DNA of 50,740 bases from an uncultured Saprospiraceae bacterium (GTDB taxonomy: Bacteria > Bacteroidota > Bacteroidia > Chitinophagales > Saprospiraceae): contig CALIZI010000333.1 in assembly GCA_938028705.1 (NCBI GenBank), positions 1 through 50,740 on the forward strand, read 5' to 3'. Below are positions 31,440-40,008 of this stretch, piece by piece. Numbering within the stretch: position 1 is the stretch's first letter; the number at the start of each line of letters is the position of its first letter. Below the pieces are notes generated by a model that was not told where the DNA came from, made no database searches, and saw nothing but the letters and a program-made list of their open reading frames with translations. The translations under genes were made by a program, and so were the position numbers.

Positions 31440-34400
31440 TCATTTCTTTTCCCCGTTTACCGCCACATTCGCCGCTTCCACATGCTTTTCTAAATCCACT
31501 CGTTTAAATTTATTCTTGAAAAAACTCATCGCTTTATAGTTGAGGTCTTTCTCCTCTTTACCACGCACCAACATGTGCAAATACCATTCATCATCGGTAT
31601 ATGAGCCAAAGGGTTTTGGGGTCATTGTGAGGAGTTGGTAATTGAATTGGCGGGCGATTTCAGGGAAAATATTGAAATTCGTATCATCAATATTCGATAG
31701 CTCTTCGATGATAATAAAACGGATGCCTTTACGGTCTTTATCATTGCGCTGAACTATCGAAAGTCGCCCGATACACAGGAGCGCGAGCGCAGTGTAAGAC
31801 TGCCCGCCACTACCCGAATTGGTCTTGCCTTCGTCGTCCTCCATTTTGATGCTGAGATTGAAATAAAACTTAGGATTCAGCAAGTCATCCGGCGTACAAT
31901 TGACCGCGCTATAGAACTGACGTGCAATGTTTTGTATCAAATTGTCGGGGGTGTTTTCTTCGTCGGGCAGGTCCTGCATCGGGGTGAATAAATTTGCGCC
32001 GTATTGATGGATTTGCGCTTTATTTTTCATCTTCTGAATCCAATCAATATTGATGTCTTGGCGTGGGTTAAATTCGATTTTGAAGCGGTAATTATTACTC
32101 ACTTTTCGCGACCTGAAAAAGTGATTGAGGCGGGTAATCGTGAGGTCACATTCGCGGTATTGCTTCTCCACCTGACCAAACACTTGACCTAAAATCGTTA
32201 TTTGTAAATCGCCAAATTCCTTTCGTGCATTATTCAATCTTTCGAGTTCGAGCGTCAATCCTTCCAAACCCACTTTTCCACACAAAATATTGAGCAAAGT
32301 CTTAAAATTATAATTCGATTTGCCGCCGGAATAGAGTTCGGGATGTCGTTTTTCGGGCTTACTTTCCTCGTATCGGTCTGCCGTCCGTGTGAAAGAACTG
32401 CGGTAATTTTCGCCCCAATATCGCGCCTTATCGCCCAATTCTTTAATCTGAACTTCGTCGAGGTCGGAGCTTTTCATCAGGTTATCAAATTGTTGTTCGG
32501 TTTCGTGGTGGAGTTGGTGTTTTGCCTTTTCAAATAGGATTTCTGTGTCTTCTTTTTTCTTTTTCAGGTCAGGATTTCGTTCATTCGCATAGTCAAAACT
32601 ATTTTTTTGTTTGTCATAAATGCGCTCATAATGAATCGTTTGTTGCTTGAGTTCTTCGAGTATGCCAAGATTTCCACTGCGCTCATTTTTGAGATTTTCT
32701 AAGGGCTGATTTTTGACACTTGGTACATCATATTCCACTTCTTCAAGGTCGTTTCTTAGCCTCGAAATGTTCAAATTTGTTGCGGTCAGCACCTCGTTAT
32801 TTTGTCGCAATTCTTCCGTAAATGACCGCCGTTGTCCCACCAAATCATCAATGCGTTGGTCGAGTGCGTCGGTTTCATCTTCCAATTTTTCCAAGTCATC
32901 AAAAGCCGAAAAATGCTCTTTGATAAACGCCACATTATCGCGTTTGAGCAAAGGATTATTCGTAAATTTTTCTATCGTTTTTCGATTTTTATAAATGTCG
33001 GTGAGTTCGGCATTCAAGCCGATATTTTGAAGGCTATTATACAATTCGCGACTGTCTCTCAACTCTTTACGCAAATCGCCAAGTTGTTCTTCTATCTCCG
33101 TTTTGCCGCGTTTAATGGCTTGTTTTAATTTTTTCTCATCATCAAAAATTTGCTTTTTAATGTATGGAACAAAAGTTTTCAAATCGCCGAGTACCAACCA
33201 CACACCTTCTTTTTCTTCTTCAAAATTATTTAATAATTTATCCGGTTTCAAGGTAAATTTCGCACCTGTATTTGGGGCAATTTTTTTAATATAAACATCT
33301 TTAAAATTCATTAAAACCGTCTCTTGTGCGAGCGTAAGCGGCGATTTTTGTTTTAATGCCCAATTGAACAAGGAATCGGGATTATTACCTTCATAAAGAT
33401 TTAATAATTCCTCCAAATCCTTGATTTCTTTTTGAATTTCCTGATTGCGATTCGTGTAAAATTCTTGTGCGACCTCGAAGTCATCCGCCCATTTAGAAGT
33501 CTCAAAATCAGCGTATTGTGCAATATTTTTTAGGCGTTTTAATTTTTTAAATTTATCGTCTAATTCCTCTTGTTGTTCAAATTGTTCGTTGATTTCGTCG
33601 TAAGTTTTAAAATCCTCAATTAGCGGTTGCAACATGATCATCCGACGAATAAAAGACCTGTTTTTTTCCAATTTTTCCTTCAATACGCGGATATTTTCAT
33701 CCGTTGCATCTGACTGTTGTTGCTCCAATTGACTGCGAATTTCATTTCCAATTTCCTTTTGTTCCACTAACTTTTTGTAATAATCTACTTGGTAATTGGC
33801 AAGTTCTTTTTGTGCGCGGGTGTATTCGTCGAAAGCGGTATTAAGGCGTGTTTGGTTGGTATCAAAAGCATCACGCGCTTCCAAAAATCGCTTGGAACAA
33901 TAGAGCGCGTTTTGGACTAAATATTCAGTATTTATCGACTCAAATTTGTCGTGTTTTTCCTTCAGTTCGCTTAGATATTTTTGTTTTTCCTCCAATGCGC
34001 GAATCTCATTACTCGCATTTTTATAATCTCGAATCGAATCACTCAATTTGGATTTTTGACGCTCAAATTCAAGGCGAATATTCTCATTATCTTCAAATAA
34101 AAAGTTCTGTAAACTCTTCGATTTTTTGATGTCCAAAGTCTTGGCGCGAGAGAAAGATTGCAAGACCTTCGCATAGGATTTGAGGTTAGATTCATTGGTG
34201 AGGTCGATAGGTATAATTTGGTTTTTATATAATAAATCGTAATAATCTTTTATAGCTTCTTTTTGGTAAAAATTCTTAATATAAATATCGTAAGTTTCCT
34301 CCAAATGTCGCCCCAATTCCTTTAAGTCCATTATCCGATTATCAGCTTTCACAAAATCGCGATAACTCAATGGCTTACTAAATCCACGCAGTGGGCTTCT

Positions 34401-34772
34401 ACGCTGAAAATCAGCACTTTGTTGGATAATAAACGGACGCACAGGCAGCCGCGAGGTTGTCGGAATCAGTACGCCCATGACGATAAATTGCCCCTTCGAT
34501 TTTTCGATATTCAGAAAGGCATAAGCGTGTTCTATCCAAGCCCTTTCCAATGGAATTGTCTCGATTTTTCTATCGCCCATACCGTCCGTTCCGGGCTTCC
34601 ACTCGTCGCGCATCGGCACAAAAATCAACTGCAATAAATCCGCAATGACCGACTTACCGAGACCATTATTTCCCGTAAAATCTGTCCGCAAATGATGCAG
34701 CAAAAAGTCCGCATTATTGTGATTGCGAACACCTACTGTGGAGAGTGAATATATTTTTGGATAATCCAGCAT
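31440..34772 (-). CDS. jetC: JetC-like SMC ATPase of a Wadjet system
   Basis: An 1,110-residue MukB/MksB-like SMC protein. Walker A is TGNNGLGKSVIADLLQLIF (about residues 33-51). Long Glu/Lys-rich coiled coils follow on both sides of a hinge-like middle region. The C-terminal head has the signature NSGSGGQSYTALALLCIGRL and Walker B GIRFIIIEELSNID, then QLLTMTPKPFGSY. It extrudes DNA loops with JetA and JetB. The start is set at 34772 (LDYPKIYSLSTVG...). The longer open frame to 34868 only translates the palindromic spacer. A DUF3800 gene and two repeats, instead of jetD, follow directly. Confidence 0.88.
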   Translation of the reverse strand: MLDYPKIYSLSTVGVRNHNNADFLLHHLRTDFTGNNGLGKSVIADLLQLIFVPMRDEWKPGTDGMGDRKIETIPLERAWIEHAYAFLNIEKSKGQFIVMGVLIPTTSRLPVRPFIIQQSADFQRRSPLRGFSKPLSYRDFVKADNRIMDLKELGRHLEETYDIYIKNFYQKEAIKDYYDLLYKNQIIPIDLTNESNLKSYAKVLQSFSRAKTLDIKKSKSLQNFLFEDNENIRLEFERQKSKLSDSIRDYKNASNEIRALEEKQKYLSELKEKHDKFESINTEYLVQNALYCSKRFLEARDAFDTNQTRLNTAFDEYTRAQKELANYQVDYYKKLVEQKEIGNEIRSQLEQQQSDATDENIRVLKEKLEKNRSFIRRMIMLQPLIEDFKTYDEINEQFEQQEELDDKFKKLKRLKNIAQYADFETSKWADDFEVAQEFYTNRNQEIQKEIKDLEELLNLYEGNNPDSLFNWALKQKSPLTLAQETVLMNFKDVYIKKIAPNTGAKFTLKPDKLLNNFEEEKEGVWLVLGDLKTFVPYIKKQIFDDEKKLKQAIKRGKTEIEEQLGDLRKELRDSRELYNSLQNIGLNAELTDIYKNRKTIEKFTNNPLLKRDNVAFIKEHFSAFDDLEKLEDETDALDQRIDDLVGQRRSFTEELRQNNEVLTATNLNISRLRNDLEEVEYDVPSVKNQPLENLKNERSGNLGILEELKQQTIHYERIYDKQKNSFDYANERNPDLKKKKEDTEILFEKAKHQLHHETEQQFDNLMKSSDLDEVQIKELGDKARYWGENYRSSFTRTADRYEESKPEKRHPELYSGGKSNYNFKTLLNILCGKVGLEGLTLELERLNNARKEFGDLQITILGQVFGQVEKQYRECDLTITRLNHFFRSRKVSNNYRFKIEFNPRQDINIDWIQKMKNKAQIHQYGANLFTPMQDLPDEENTPDNLIQNIARQFYSAVNCTPDDLLNPKFYFNLSIKMEDDEGKTNSGSGGQSYTALALLCIGRLSIVQRNDKDRKGIRFIIIEELSNIDDTNFNIFPEIARQFNYQLLTMTPKPFGSYTDDEWYLHMLVRGKEEKDLNYKAMSFFKNKFKRVDLEKHVEAANVAVNGEKK

Positions 34773-34877
34773 TAATGAGTGAATTTTGAATGAGTGAATG
34801 TGTGAGACAAGAGACTTGAGACGAGAGAGGTGAGATGCATTTCTCTCGTCTCTTGTCTCAAGTCTCACATCTCTTGT
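34773..34877. repeat. Palindromic word-repeat spacer between jetB and jetC
   Basis: The arms 34801-34828 and 34842-34869 pair over 28 bases. Inside the arms the heptamers AAGAGAC and TTGAGAC appear in swapped order (permuted words) yet still pair with four mismatches. Between it and the jetC ATG lies the ATTCAAAATTCACTCATT leader (minus strand, 34773-34799) shared with nifU and pyrF. Confidence 0.7.
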
Positions 34878-35534
34878 CTAAAACAACTCAAAAGTAGCAT
34901 CCAAGTCGTCCACATTTTCAATCACATCCGCGTACAGGCGACTGATGCGTTCAATAGCCGGCAAAATCTCAAAATGCACCTCTTCTGCGTCCATAATATT
35001 GACCCAACCAAGCCGTTCAAAAACCCTTAAAATCTTCAAGACTTTCGCTTTGACTTGGCTTTCTTCGCCTACGCTGTAATTTTTTTTATGCTTGCCATAA
35101 AGTAGGCGCAACCAATCGTGTTTGTGTTCGCTTTCTTTGAAAATATGCTCCATATCCGTCCACTTCAATTGCTTTTCTTCAAAGAATTTTTCCTTGTACA
35201 AATTGAGCAATAAAATAGCGAATAAAATCTTGTCATTTTCGAGTTCTTTATAGCGATTTTCCTTGCTGAGTTTGCCGCGTGTGCCTTCGTAGAAATCGAG
35301 GTAGTAAAAAACGTTTCTATCGCTTGTATCTCTGACCAAATTTAGCTTAAAAAAATCGTCATAATAATCCTTCAAACCTCTATCATAAAACTCTTCTAAA
35401 AATACGAATAATTTTTGGTCACTCCCGTAGCCTTGTATGTGTCTGCCTTGCTTGAGTGCAAAGTCTGTATCCGCAAAATGTTTCTTCGCCAATTCAGATG
35501 TTAAGAATCCGTATTGTGTATAGTCATTTTCCAT
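34878..35534 (-). CDS. jetB: JetB-like (MukE/MksE-type) subunit of a Wadjet system
   Basis: A 218-residue protein with winged-helix-like helical content: YGFLTSELAKKHFADTDFAL, then LFVFLEEFYDRGLKDYYDDF, FKLNLVRDTSDRNVFYYLDF, and VKAKVLKILRVFERLGWVNI. Length and position (kleisin gene before, SMC gene after) fit MukE/MksE/JetB, the clamp that binds the kleisin JetA. Its ATG lies inside the end of jetA (34-base overlap). Assignment rests on locus order plus this layout; the family is poorly conserved in sequence. Confidence 0.78.
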   Translation of the reverse strand: MENDYTQYGFLTSELAKKHFADTDFALKQGRHIQGYGSDQKLFVFLEEFYDRGLKDYYDDFFKLNLVRDTSDRNVFYYLDFYEGTRGKLSKENRYKELENDKILFAILLLNLYKEKFFEEKQLKWTDMEHIFKESEHKHDWLRLLYGKHKKNYSVGEESQVKAKVLKILRVFERLGWVNIMDAEEVHFEILPAIERISRLYADVIENVDDLDATFELF

Positions 35535-36829
35535 AATGTGACGTTTTTATTTCTTGTTTTTTGGTGTTCTTGTTCGAGTTCGATGCGCTTGGTGTCCGAA
35601 TTATTACAGCTTTCAATGATACCAAAACAAACCTTAATCGGTACTTCAAGATTACCTTCCGATTGCGCGATTTTATCAAACCATTCAGTATAATTTATCT
35701 CCTCTCCTTTGGCAATACCTTGCTCCATTTTATCCAACCATTTTGCTGTTTGTTCCTGATTTTTAAGCATTTGTAGGTTTTTTTGTCGCTCGCGTTCGAG
35801 GTGTTCGGGGTCTTGTGGCGGGATTTCGGGTGTGGCATCGTTTTGTATTTTAAAATCAATCAAAGGAACAGCCAAAAACTTAGTCGGAAGCGTGAGCAAT
35901 TGTCGAATTGGAATTTGTTCATCTACTATGATTTGTCCTTGCTCATGTTTTGAAGTTTTTAACATATATGACAAAAGTTTTTCTATATTAACTTTGAATT
36001 GCTGTTTGTATTTTAGTGTGTCAATGAGGTTGCGAAGACGTTTGGATGCGAGTTGTATTTTTTCATTGATGGAGATGATTCTGCGGTCAATATTATCAAA
36101 AAAATTCTCGAAAGCACGTTGAATCATGTCGTACTTTTCAAAGGATTCGGGCGTTTCTGAAAATTTATCTTTTACAGATTGTATTTTCTGTAATGTTTCG
36201 TTCTTAAAATTAATGGTATTGAGCAATCCAACGGTCTGTTTTTTGAGCGTTTCAAATACATCAATAAAATCCTGAATCAAGCCCTTCGGATTGTCCACAT
36301 CGGGCTTCAAAAGTTGGCGCAATTCATTGGTTTTATCCGATACATTTTTTTGTAATATTTCTATATGAGAAAGAATTTCATTTTTGGCAGAATTGAAGTT
36401 GACTTCGTGCCAATATTCGAGACTTTCGATGGTTTCGAGGTCTTCATCGGTGAGTTTTAGCGTGCGTCTGAAAGTGTGTATGAGCGCGAGTCGCTTGATT
36501 TGAGGTTGGAGTTGTTCGATGACGAGTTTGCACAGATTTTCCGCAAAAATAGTGAGGTGAATACGATATTCATTTTTAAATGGAATGGTGCGATAATAGT
36601 AATTACTAATTTTTCGAGACAATAATTCCTTCTGAATTGATTTGGGATTTTCCAATAAAACCAATACATCATCCAACGTATCATCAAAATCGCGCTTGGT
36701 AAATTCGTGCGGAATATCACCGTCCAATATTTTCTGATACAACCAAACCACCAATAACAAAGACTCCTGATTTTGCGGTAAAATCTCGGTATAACTTTGT
36801 GCTACGGATTTGTAAATGTCTGTATTCAA
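35501..36829 (-). CDS. jetA: JetA-like (MukF/MksF-type kleisin) subunit of a Wadjet system
   Basis: A 442-residue mainly helical protein. The N-terminal winged-helix part (ILPQNQESLLLVVWLYQKIL) is followed by a long coiled-coil middle (residues about 160-330) and a C-terminal part (EINYTEWFDKIAQSEGN ... VTLWKMTIHNTDS). This matches kleisins of MukF/MksF/JetA type. The start appears to be TTG at 36829, since a stop codon lies upstream and no ATG is at hand. It is first in the jetA-jetB-jetC run. A possible -7 box TACTTTTG (36922-36915, minus strand) lies about 90 bases upstream, without a good -33 partner. Confidence 0.8.
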   Translation of the reverse strand: MNTDIYKSVAQSYTEILPQNQESLLLVVWLYQKILDGDIPHEFTKRDFDDTLDDVLVLLENPKSIQKELLSRKISNYYYRTIPFKNEYRIHLTIFAENLCKLVIEQLQPQIKRLALIHTFRRTLKLTDEDLETIESLEYWHEVNFNSAKNEILSHIEILQKNVSDKTNELRQLLKPDVDNPKGLIQDFIDVFETLKKQTVGLLNTINFKNETLQKIQSVKDKFSETPESFEKYDMIQRAFENFFDNIDRRIISINEKIQLASKRLRNLIDTLKYKQQFKVNIEKLLSYMLKTSKHEQGQIIVDEQIPIRQLLTLPTKFLAVPLIDFKIQNDATPEIPPQDPEHLERERQKNLQMLKNQEQTAKWLDKMEQGIAKGEEINYTEWFDKIAQSEGNLEVPIKVCFGIIESCNNSDTKRIELEQEHQKTRNKNVTLWKMTIHNTDS

Positions 36830-37264
36830 AATGATAGTTGTTCAGTCCGCAGTCCACAGTTCGCTATTTTAGCATGAAGCCATTTTATACAAGTTGTGGA
36901 CGGGATAATTTAGGCAAAAGTACGGAAAAGTCGTTGTTTGTTCTAATCTTGCAACATGTTCCATAGAAAACAATTTAGTCCATAGTCAATAAGTAAGCGC
37001 AACATATTTTTTCACGCCTACATATCAATTAGACTTTGGACAGAGGAAATTGGGAAATTAGGAAATTCGGTAATCCCGATAACTATCGGGACTTTTTTAG
37101 ATTTTTACAAAAAGTAATTAATTACATGTTTTATTTTATTAATAAAATTTATTTAATTGACTATCAGCGAGTTACGGTTCTAAACCTAATTTCCCAATTC
37201 CCTAGTTCCCATTTTGTCCAAAGTCCAAATATCAACTATGGACTATCGTTTATCAACTATCAAA
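36830..37264. other. Intergenic region with long inverted repeat and a plus-strand terminator
   Basis: A word-built inverted repeat has its left arm at 37031-37062 and its right arm at 37185-37226 (AGACTTTGGAC words pairing with GTCCAAAGTC, and GGGAAATTAGG pairing with CCTAATTTCCC). Inside lies an 8-bp hairpin TCCCGATA/TATCGGGA (37074-37091) followed by six Ts (37093-37098), a good intrinsic terminator for plus-strand transcription. No gene was found. Confidence 0.6.
37074..37098 (+). terminator. Intrinsic terminator-like hairpin CCCGATA-AC-TATCGGG
   Basis: An 8-bp stem with a 2-nt loop and a T6 tract on the plus strand. No plus-strand gene lies directly upstream, so it may protect jetA from opposing transcription or be part of a dispersed repeat. 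Confidence 0.5.
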
Positions 37265-38614
37265 TTAATAAGTAAACAATTGCTCCGCACTCACTGCGCG
37301 GTCGTAAAGCGTCACCAAATCAATAGAGCCTTTAAAGCTATTCCATGAAGGATGACTCCCTATGCTAACCGGACGATTGGACTGCTGAAGATTACCCGAA
37401 GCACTGCGTTGAGCCTTCAATTTGCCGTCCACATAAATCTTCATTTTGCTGCCATCATACACACCTACTACGTGTTGCCATTGGTTGCGTTTGGCAGTAG
37501 TTTTTACACTCTTCACCGTTCCCCAATAGCCGCCGGGGAAAGCCAGTGCAAACTCAAATTGACCATTATTGATACCCAAAAAGTAAGAGTCTTTGACATA
37601 CCATTTATTGATAATCGTTTGCAGACCGGAAGTAGAAGAAGGCTTAACCCACGCAGAAATCGTGATTTGATTGGATACATTACAACGATTACCGGCAGTT
37701 TCAGCAACGTCATTTGAACCATCAAACCTTCCCGCCTTTTCTATCAAACCCGTTGATCGGTAAGCACCGTTTTTGGGCATCAATGAATTACCAAGTCCAG
37801 ATTCGTCGCTGAAATTACTGTCAAATGTCCAGCGGGCAATAGGTTTCGGACCTTTCGACATCATCACTGCCGAGCCTTGTGCTTGTGTTCTTTCACTCGC
37901 GTTGAGGTGTCTGGTTTTGTAATTCCCGTGAAATTGCATAATCGAAGTCGGGTCATTATTATGCGGTAAGGTCAGTGCATGTCCGAGTTCGTGAATGACC
38001 GTACCATGCCACATTTCCTGTGTTCCCCACCATTCGCTGCTGACTTGTGGCAAATCAATCAAAGATTCCAAACCTGCAATGGCAACTCCTCTGCCATCAA
38101 TATTGCCATTTCCGCCTGCCCAACCAAGTAAGTCGCGACCTAATACAAGTGCAATGCGATTGCCGCTGCTATTAGATGCCCAAGGGTTCCAACCGAAATT
38201 TTCTTGAATTTCTCCGGGAATGACTCCCCATACATTATCACGATAGTAAGCTGCATTGTGTTCGCCATAAAGGTATCTGACTTTTTCCCATTTGATGTCT
38301 TTATTCGGCAATTCGCGTTGATACCAATTCCGCACGTTTTCAAGTCCTTGCTGAATTTGTCGCCTTTGATAATTGCTCACAGAACTCCCCGAAGGAATCA
38401 AAACAATAGGAGCAACTCTGGCTTGTGCAGCACGAGCATCCACTTCTACAGATTTGTATTCCTCCGGAATTTCCATAACTGTGCATCGCAAATCATGTTG
38501 ATGTGTTTGTGTTTCATTAAGGTCAGTGAGTGTTTCCTGCTCGCAGGAAGTCACAATAAGTGTAATCGTTGCTACCATCATAAGTAGCAAAACATTAACT
38601 TTTAAATGTTTCAT
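37265..38614 (-). CDS. Zinc metalloprotease lipoprotein with C-terminal LamG domain
   Basis: A 449-residue lipoprotein from ATG 38614. The hydrophobic signal ends LIVTSC, giving a lipidated Cys near residue 24. The protease domain (about 60-250) has HELGHALTLPHNN, an HExxHxxxxxH zinc site, and a Met in DPTSIMQFHGNY (Met-turn), as in metzincin-like M10/M57 peptidases. The C-terminal 190 residues are a LamG/concanavalin-like domain (GPKPIARWTFDSNFSDESGL ... WVKPSSTSGL ... VGVYDGSKMKIYVDGKLKAQ). It is expected to act at the outer membrane or surface. The substrate is unknown. Confidence 0.83.
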   Translation of the reverse strand: MKHLKVNVLLLMMVATITLIVTSCEQETLTDLNETQTHQHDLRCTVMEIPEEYKSVEVDARAAQARVAPIVLIPSGSSVSNYQRRQIQQGLENVRNWYQRELPNKDIKWEKVRYLYGEHNAAYYRDNVWGVIPGEIQENFGWNPWASNSSGNRIALVLGRDLLGWAGGNGNIDGRGVAIAGLESLIDLPQVSSEWWGTQEMWHGTVIHELGHALTLPHNNDPTSIMQFHGNYKTRHLNASERTQAQGSAVMMSKGPKPIARWTFDSNFSDESGLGNSLMPKNGAYRSTGLIEKAGRFDGSNDVAETAGNRCNVSNQITISAWVKPSSTSGLQTIINKWYVKDSYFLGINNGQFEFALAFPGGYWGTVKSVKTTAKRNQWQHVVGVYDGSKMKIYVDGKLKAQRSASGNLQQSNRPVSIGSHPSWNSFKGSIDLVTLYDRAVSAEQLFTY

Positions 38615-39189
38615 AATCAATGTTTTTTAATTAGTAAAATAAAAATTGTTTTAAAAAATATATTTGTGTAATGATTCGTGAATAGTTTGGCTACTCCAAT
38701 AAAGTGATTTTTTAATTATTTTAAAATAAAAATTTTATTTTAAATATAAAAAATAATTTTAATTTTAAAAAATTACCCTTATCACAGTAAAGCCATTAAT
38801 AGTGTGAATCACTACTTTAATATTCAATTTAATACTGACTTCTAAATTCATTACTTTTTTGACACTACAAAATTAGAGGATGTATGTGGGTAATATTGGG
38901 TAAAAATGAGTAATATTGAGTAATATTTTATAATGTGTAAATCATTAAAACGATTACCCGGACATTATACCGACAATAGTATTCTTTCCCGTAGTTGAGT
39001 AAGTGCAATACAGATACATTAATTGCCAAAAGCAATATTGCATTATTAAATAAAATAATATACTGAAAAATGGTTGGTAAGATATGAGAAGATAGAGTAA
39101 AAGAAAAAGCCTATCTTGTCTCAAACAACTACAAGATGTATGACATGTTAAAATGGTTGCATCTGTACAATCAAAAAAATAAATGACAA
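38615..39189. other. Intergenic region with GAGTAATATT repeats
   Basis: About 570 bases between divergent genes. A stretch of repeated GGGTAATATT/GAGTAATATT-like words (38886-38930) is visible. CAAAATTA at 38868-38875 is a possible minus-strand -7 box (TAATTTTG) for the metalloprotease gene. The rest is AT-rich, with no gene seen. Confidence 0.5.
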
Positions 39190-39891
39190 ATGACTTACGA
39201 ACAGATTATCAAGCAACTCCACGATAAAGCCAAGCCTGAAAAGGTAGCATTCAAGGCAAAGAAATTTGGTATTATTTCCAATAATGCACTTGGTATTTAT
39301 CACAAAGACCTCAAAGTAATGGCAAAGGAAATAGGACGAGATAATGATTTGGCGGTTCGCTTGTTTGACAGCGGAATTTATGAAGCACGTTTGTTGTGCA
39401 GCAAAATTTTCAGCCCCAAAGATGTCACCGAAACACTGATGGAAAAATGGGTAAAAACATTTGAAAACTGGGAAATATGTGATTCCTTTTGCATGGGTTT
39501 ATTTGCGAAAAATGATTTGGCAGTAACGAAAATTTATGAGTGGACACAACGAGAGTCTGAATTTGAAAAACGAGCAGGATTCACCGTAATGGCAGCTTAC
39601 TGTATGGCAGATAAACATGCTGATAATGAAGTATTTACGTCATTTTTTCCTATTATAGAAAGAGAAGTAAATGATGACAGGATATATGTCAAAAAAGCTG
39701 TCAATTGGGCATTAAGAAATATTGGAAAAAGAAATCGTGACTTGAATAAAACAGCGATTGAAACAGCGCATCAACTTCTCAAAATGGAGAGCAAATCTGC
39801 CAAGTGGATTGCCAAAGATGCCTTGCGCGAACTGGAAAAAGAAAATGTCCGAATGTCGGATTATCCGCGGGCTGTCTATCGACCCAAATAA
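39190..39891 (+). CDS. AlkD-like DNA alkylation repair protein
   Basis: A 233-residue all-helical HEAT-repeat protein of the AlkC/AlkD family. Characteristic segments are KNFEN-like WVKTFENWEICDSFCMGLFA, FEKRAGFTVMAAYCMADKHA and DDRIYVKKAVNWALRNIGKR, matching the DNA-binding surface of AlkD-type glycosylases. These remove bulky or cationic 3- and 7-alkylpurines. The N-terminus (YEQIIKQLHDKAKPEKVAFK) is family-like. It stands alone and is followed by a 58-base palindrome. Confidence 0.85.
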   Translation: MTYEQIIKQLHDKAKPEKVAFKAKKFGIISNNALGIYHKDLKVMAKEIGRDNDLAVRLFDSGIYEARLLCSKIFSPKDVTETLMEKWVKTFENWEICDSFCMGLFAKNDLAVTKIYEWTQRESEFEKRAGFTVMAAYCMADKHADNEVFTSFFPIIEREVNDDRIYVKKAVNWALRNIGKRNRDLNKTAIETAHQLLKMESKSAKWIAKDALRELEKENVRMSDYPRAVYRPK

Positions 39892-39895
39892 AAAA

Positions 39896-39953
39896 ATTCT
39901 TCGTCATTTCGTAGGAACAGGGCATGCCTTGTTCCTACGAAATGACGAAGAAT
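39896..39953. repeat. 58-bp near-perfect palindrome
   Basis: Arms of 29 bases with a single G/T mismatch and no loop (centre at 39924/39925, core GGCATGCC). On the minus strand it is followed by seven Ts, so it can also end transcription coming from the RRM-gene side. It looks like a REP/foldback type repeat. Confidence 0.75.
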
Positions 39954-39956
39954 CAT

Positions 39957-39986
39957 AAAAAAACCTCTACACAAAGTGTAGAGGTT
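39957..39986 (-). terminator. Intrinsic terminator of the RRM protein gene
   Basis: An 11-bp stem (39962-39972 with 39976-39986, 3-nt loop) is followed on the minus strand by seven Ts. It lies 22 bases beyond the stop codon at 40009. Confidence 0.8.
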
Positions 39987-40008
39987 CCAATTATATTCAA
40001 AAAATATC

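Noticed and set aside
34773-34868. N-terminal extension of JetC by 32 residues
   Set aside because: The extension only translates the palindromic word spacer. The family-like start LDYPKIYSLS is at 34772.
29378-36829. The Wadjet locus itself as a new defence system
   Set aside because: JetABCD/MksBEFG systems are known. Only the split by DUF3800, the repeats and the leader RNA are treated as possibly new.
37074-37098. Terminator of a hidden plus-strand gene before jetA
   Set aside because: No open frame or promoter was found in 36830-37073 on the plus strand. The hairpin may be a dispersed CCCGATA repeat.
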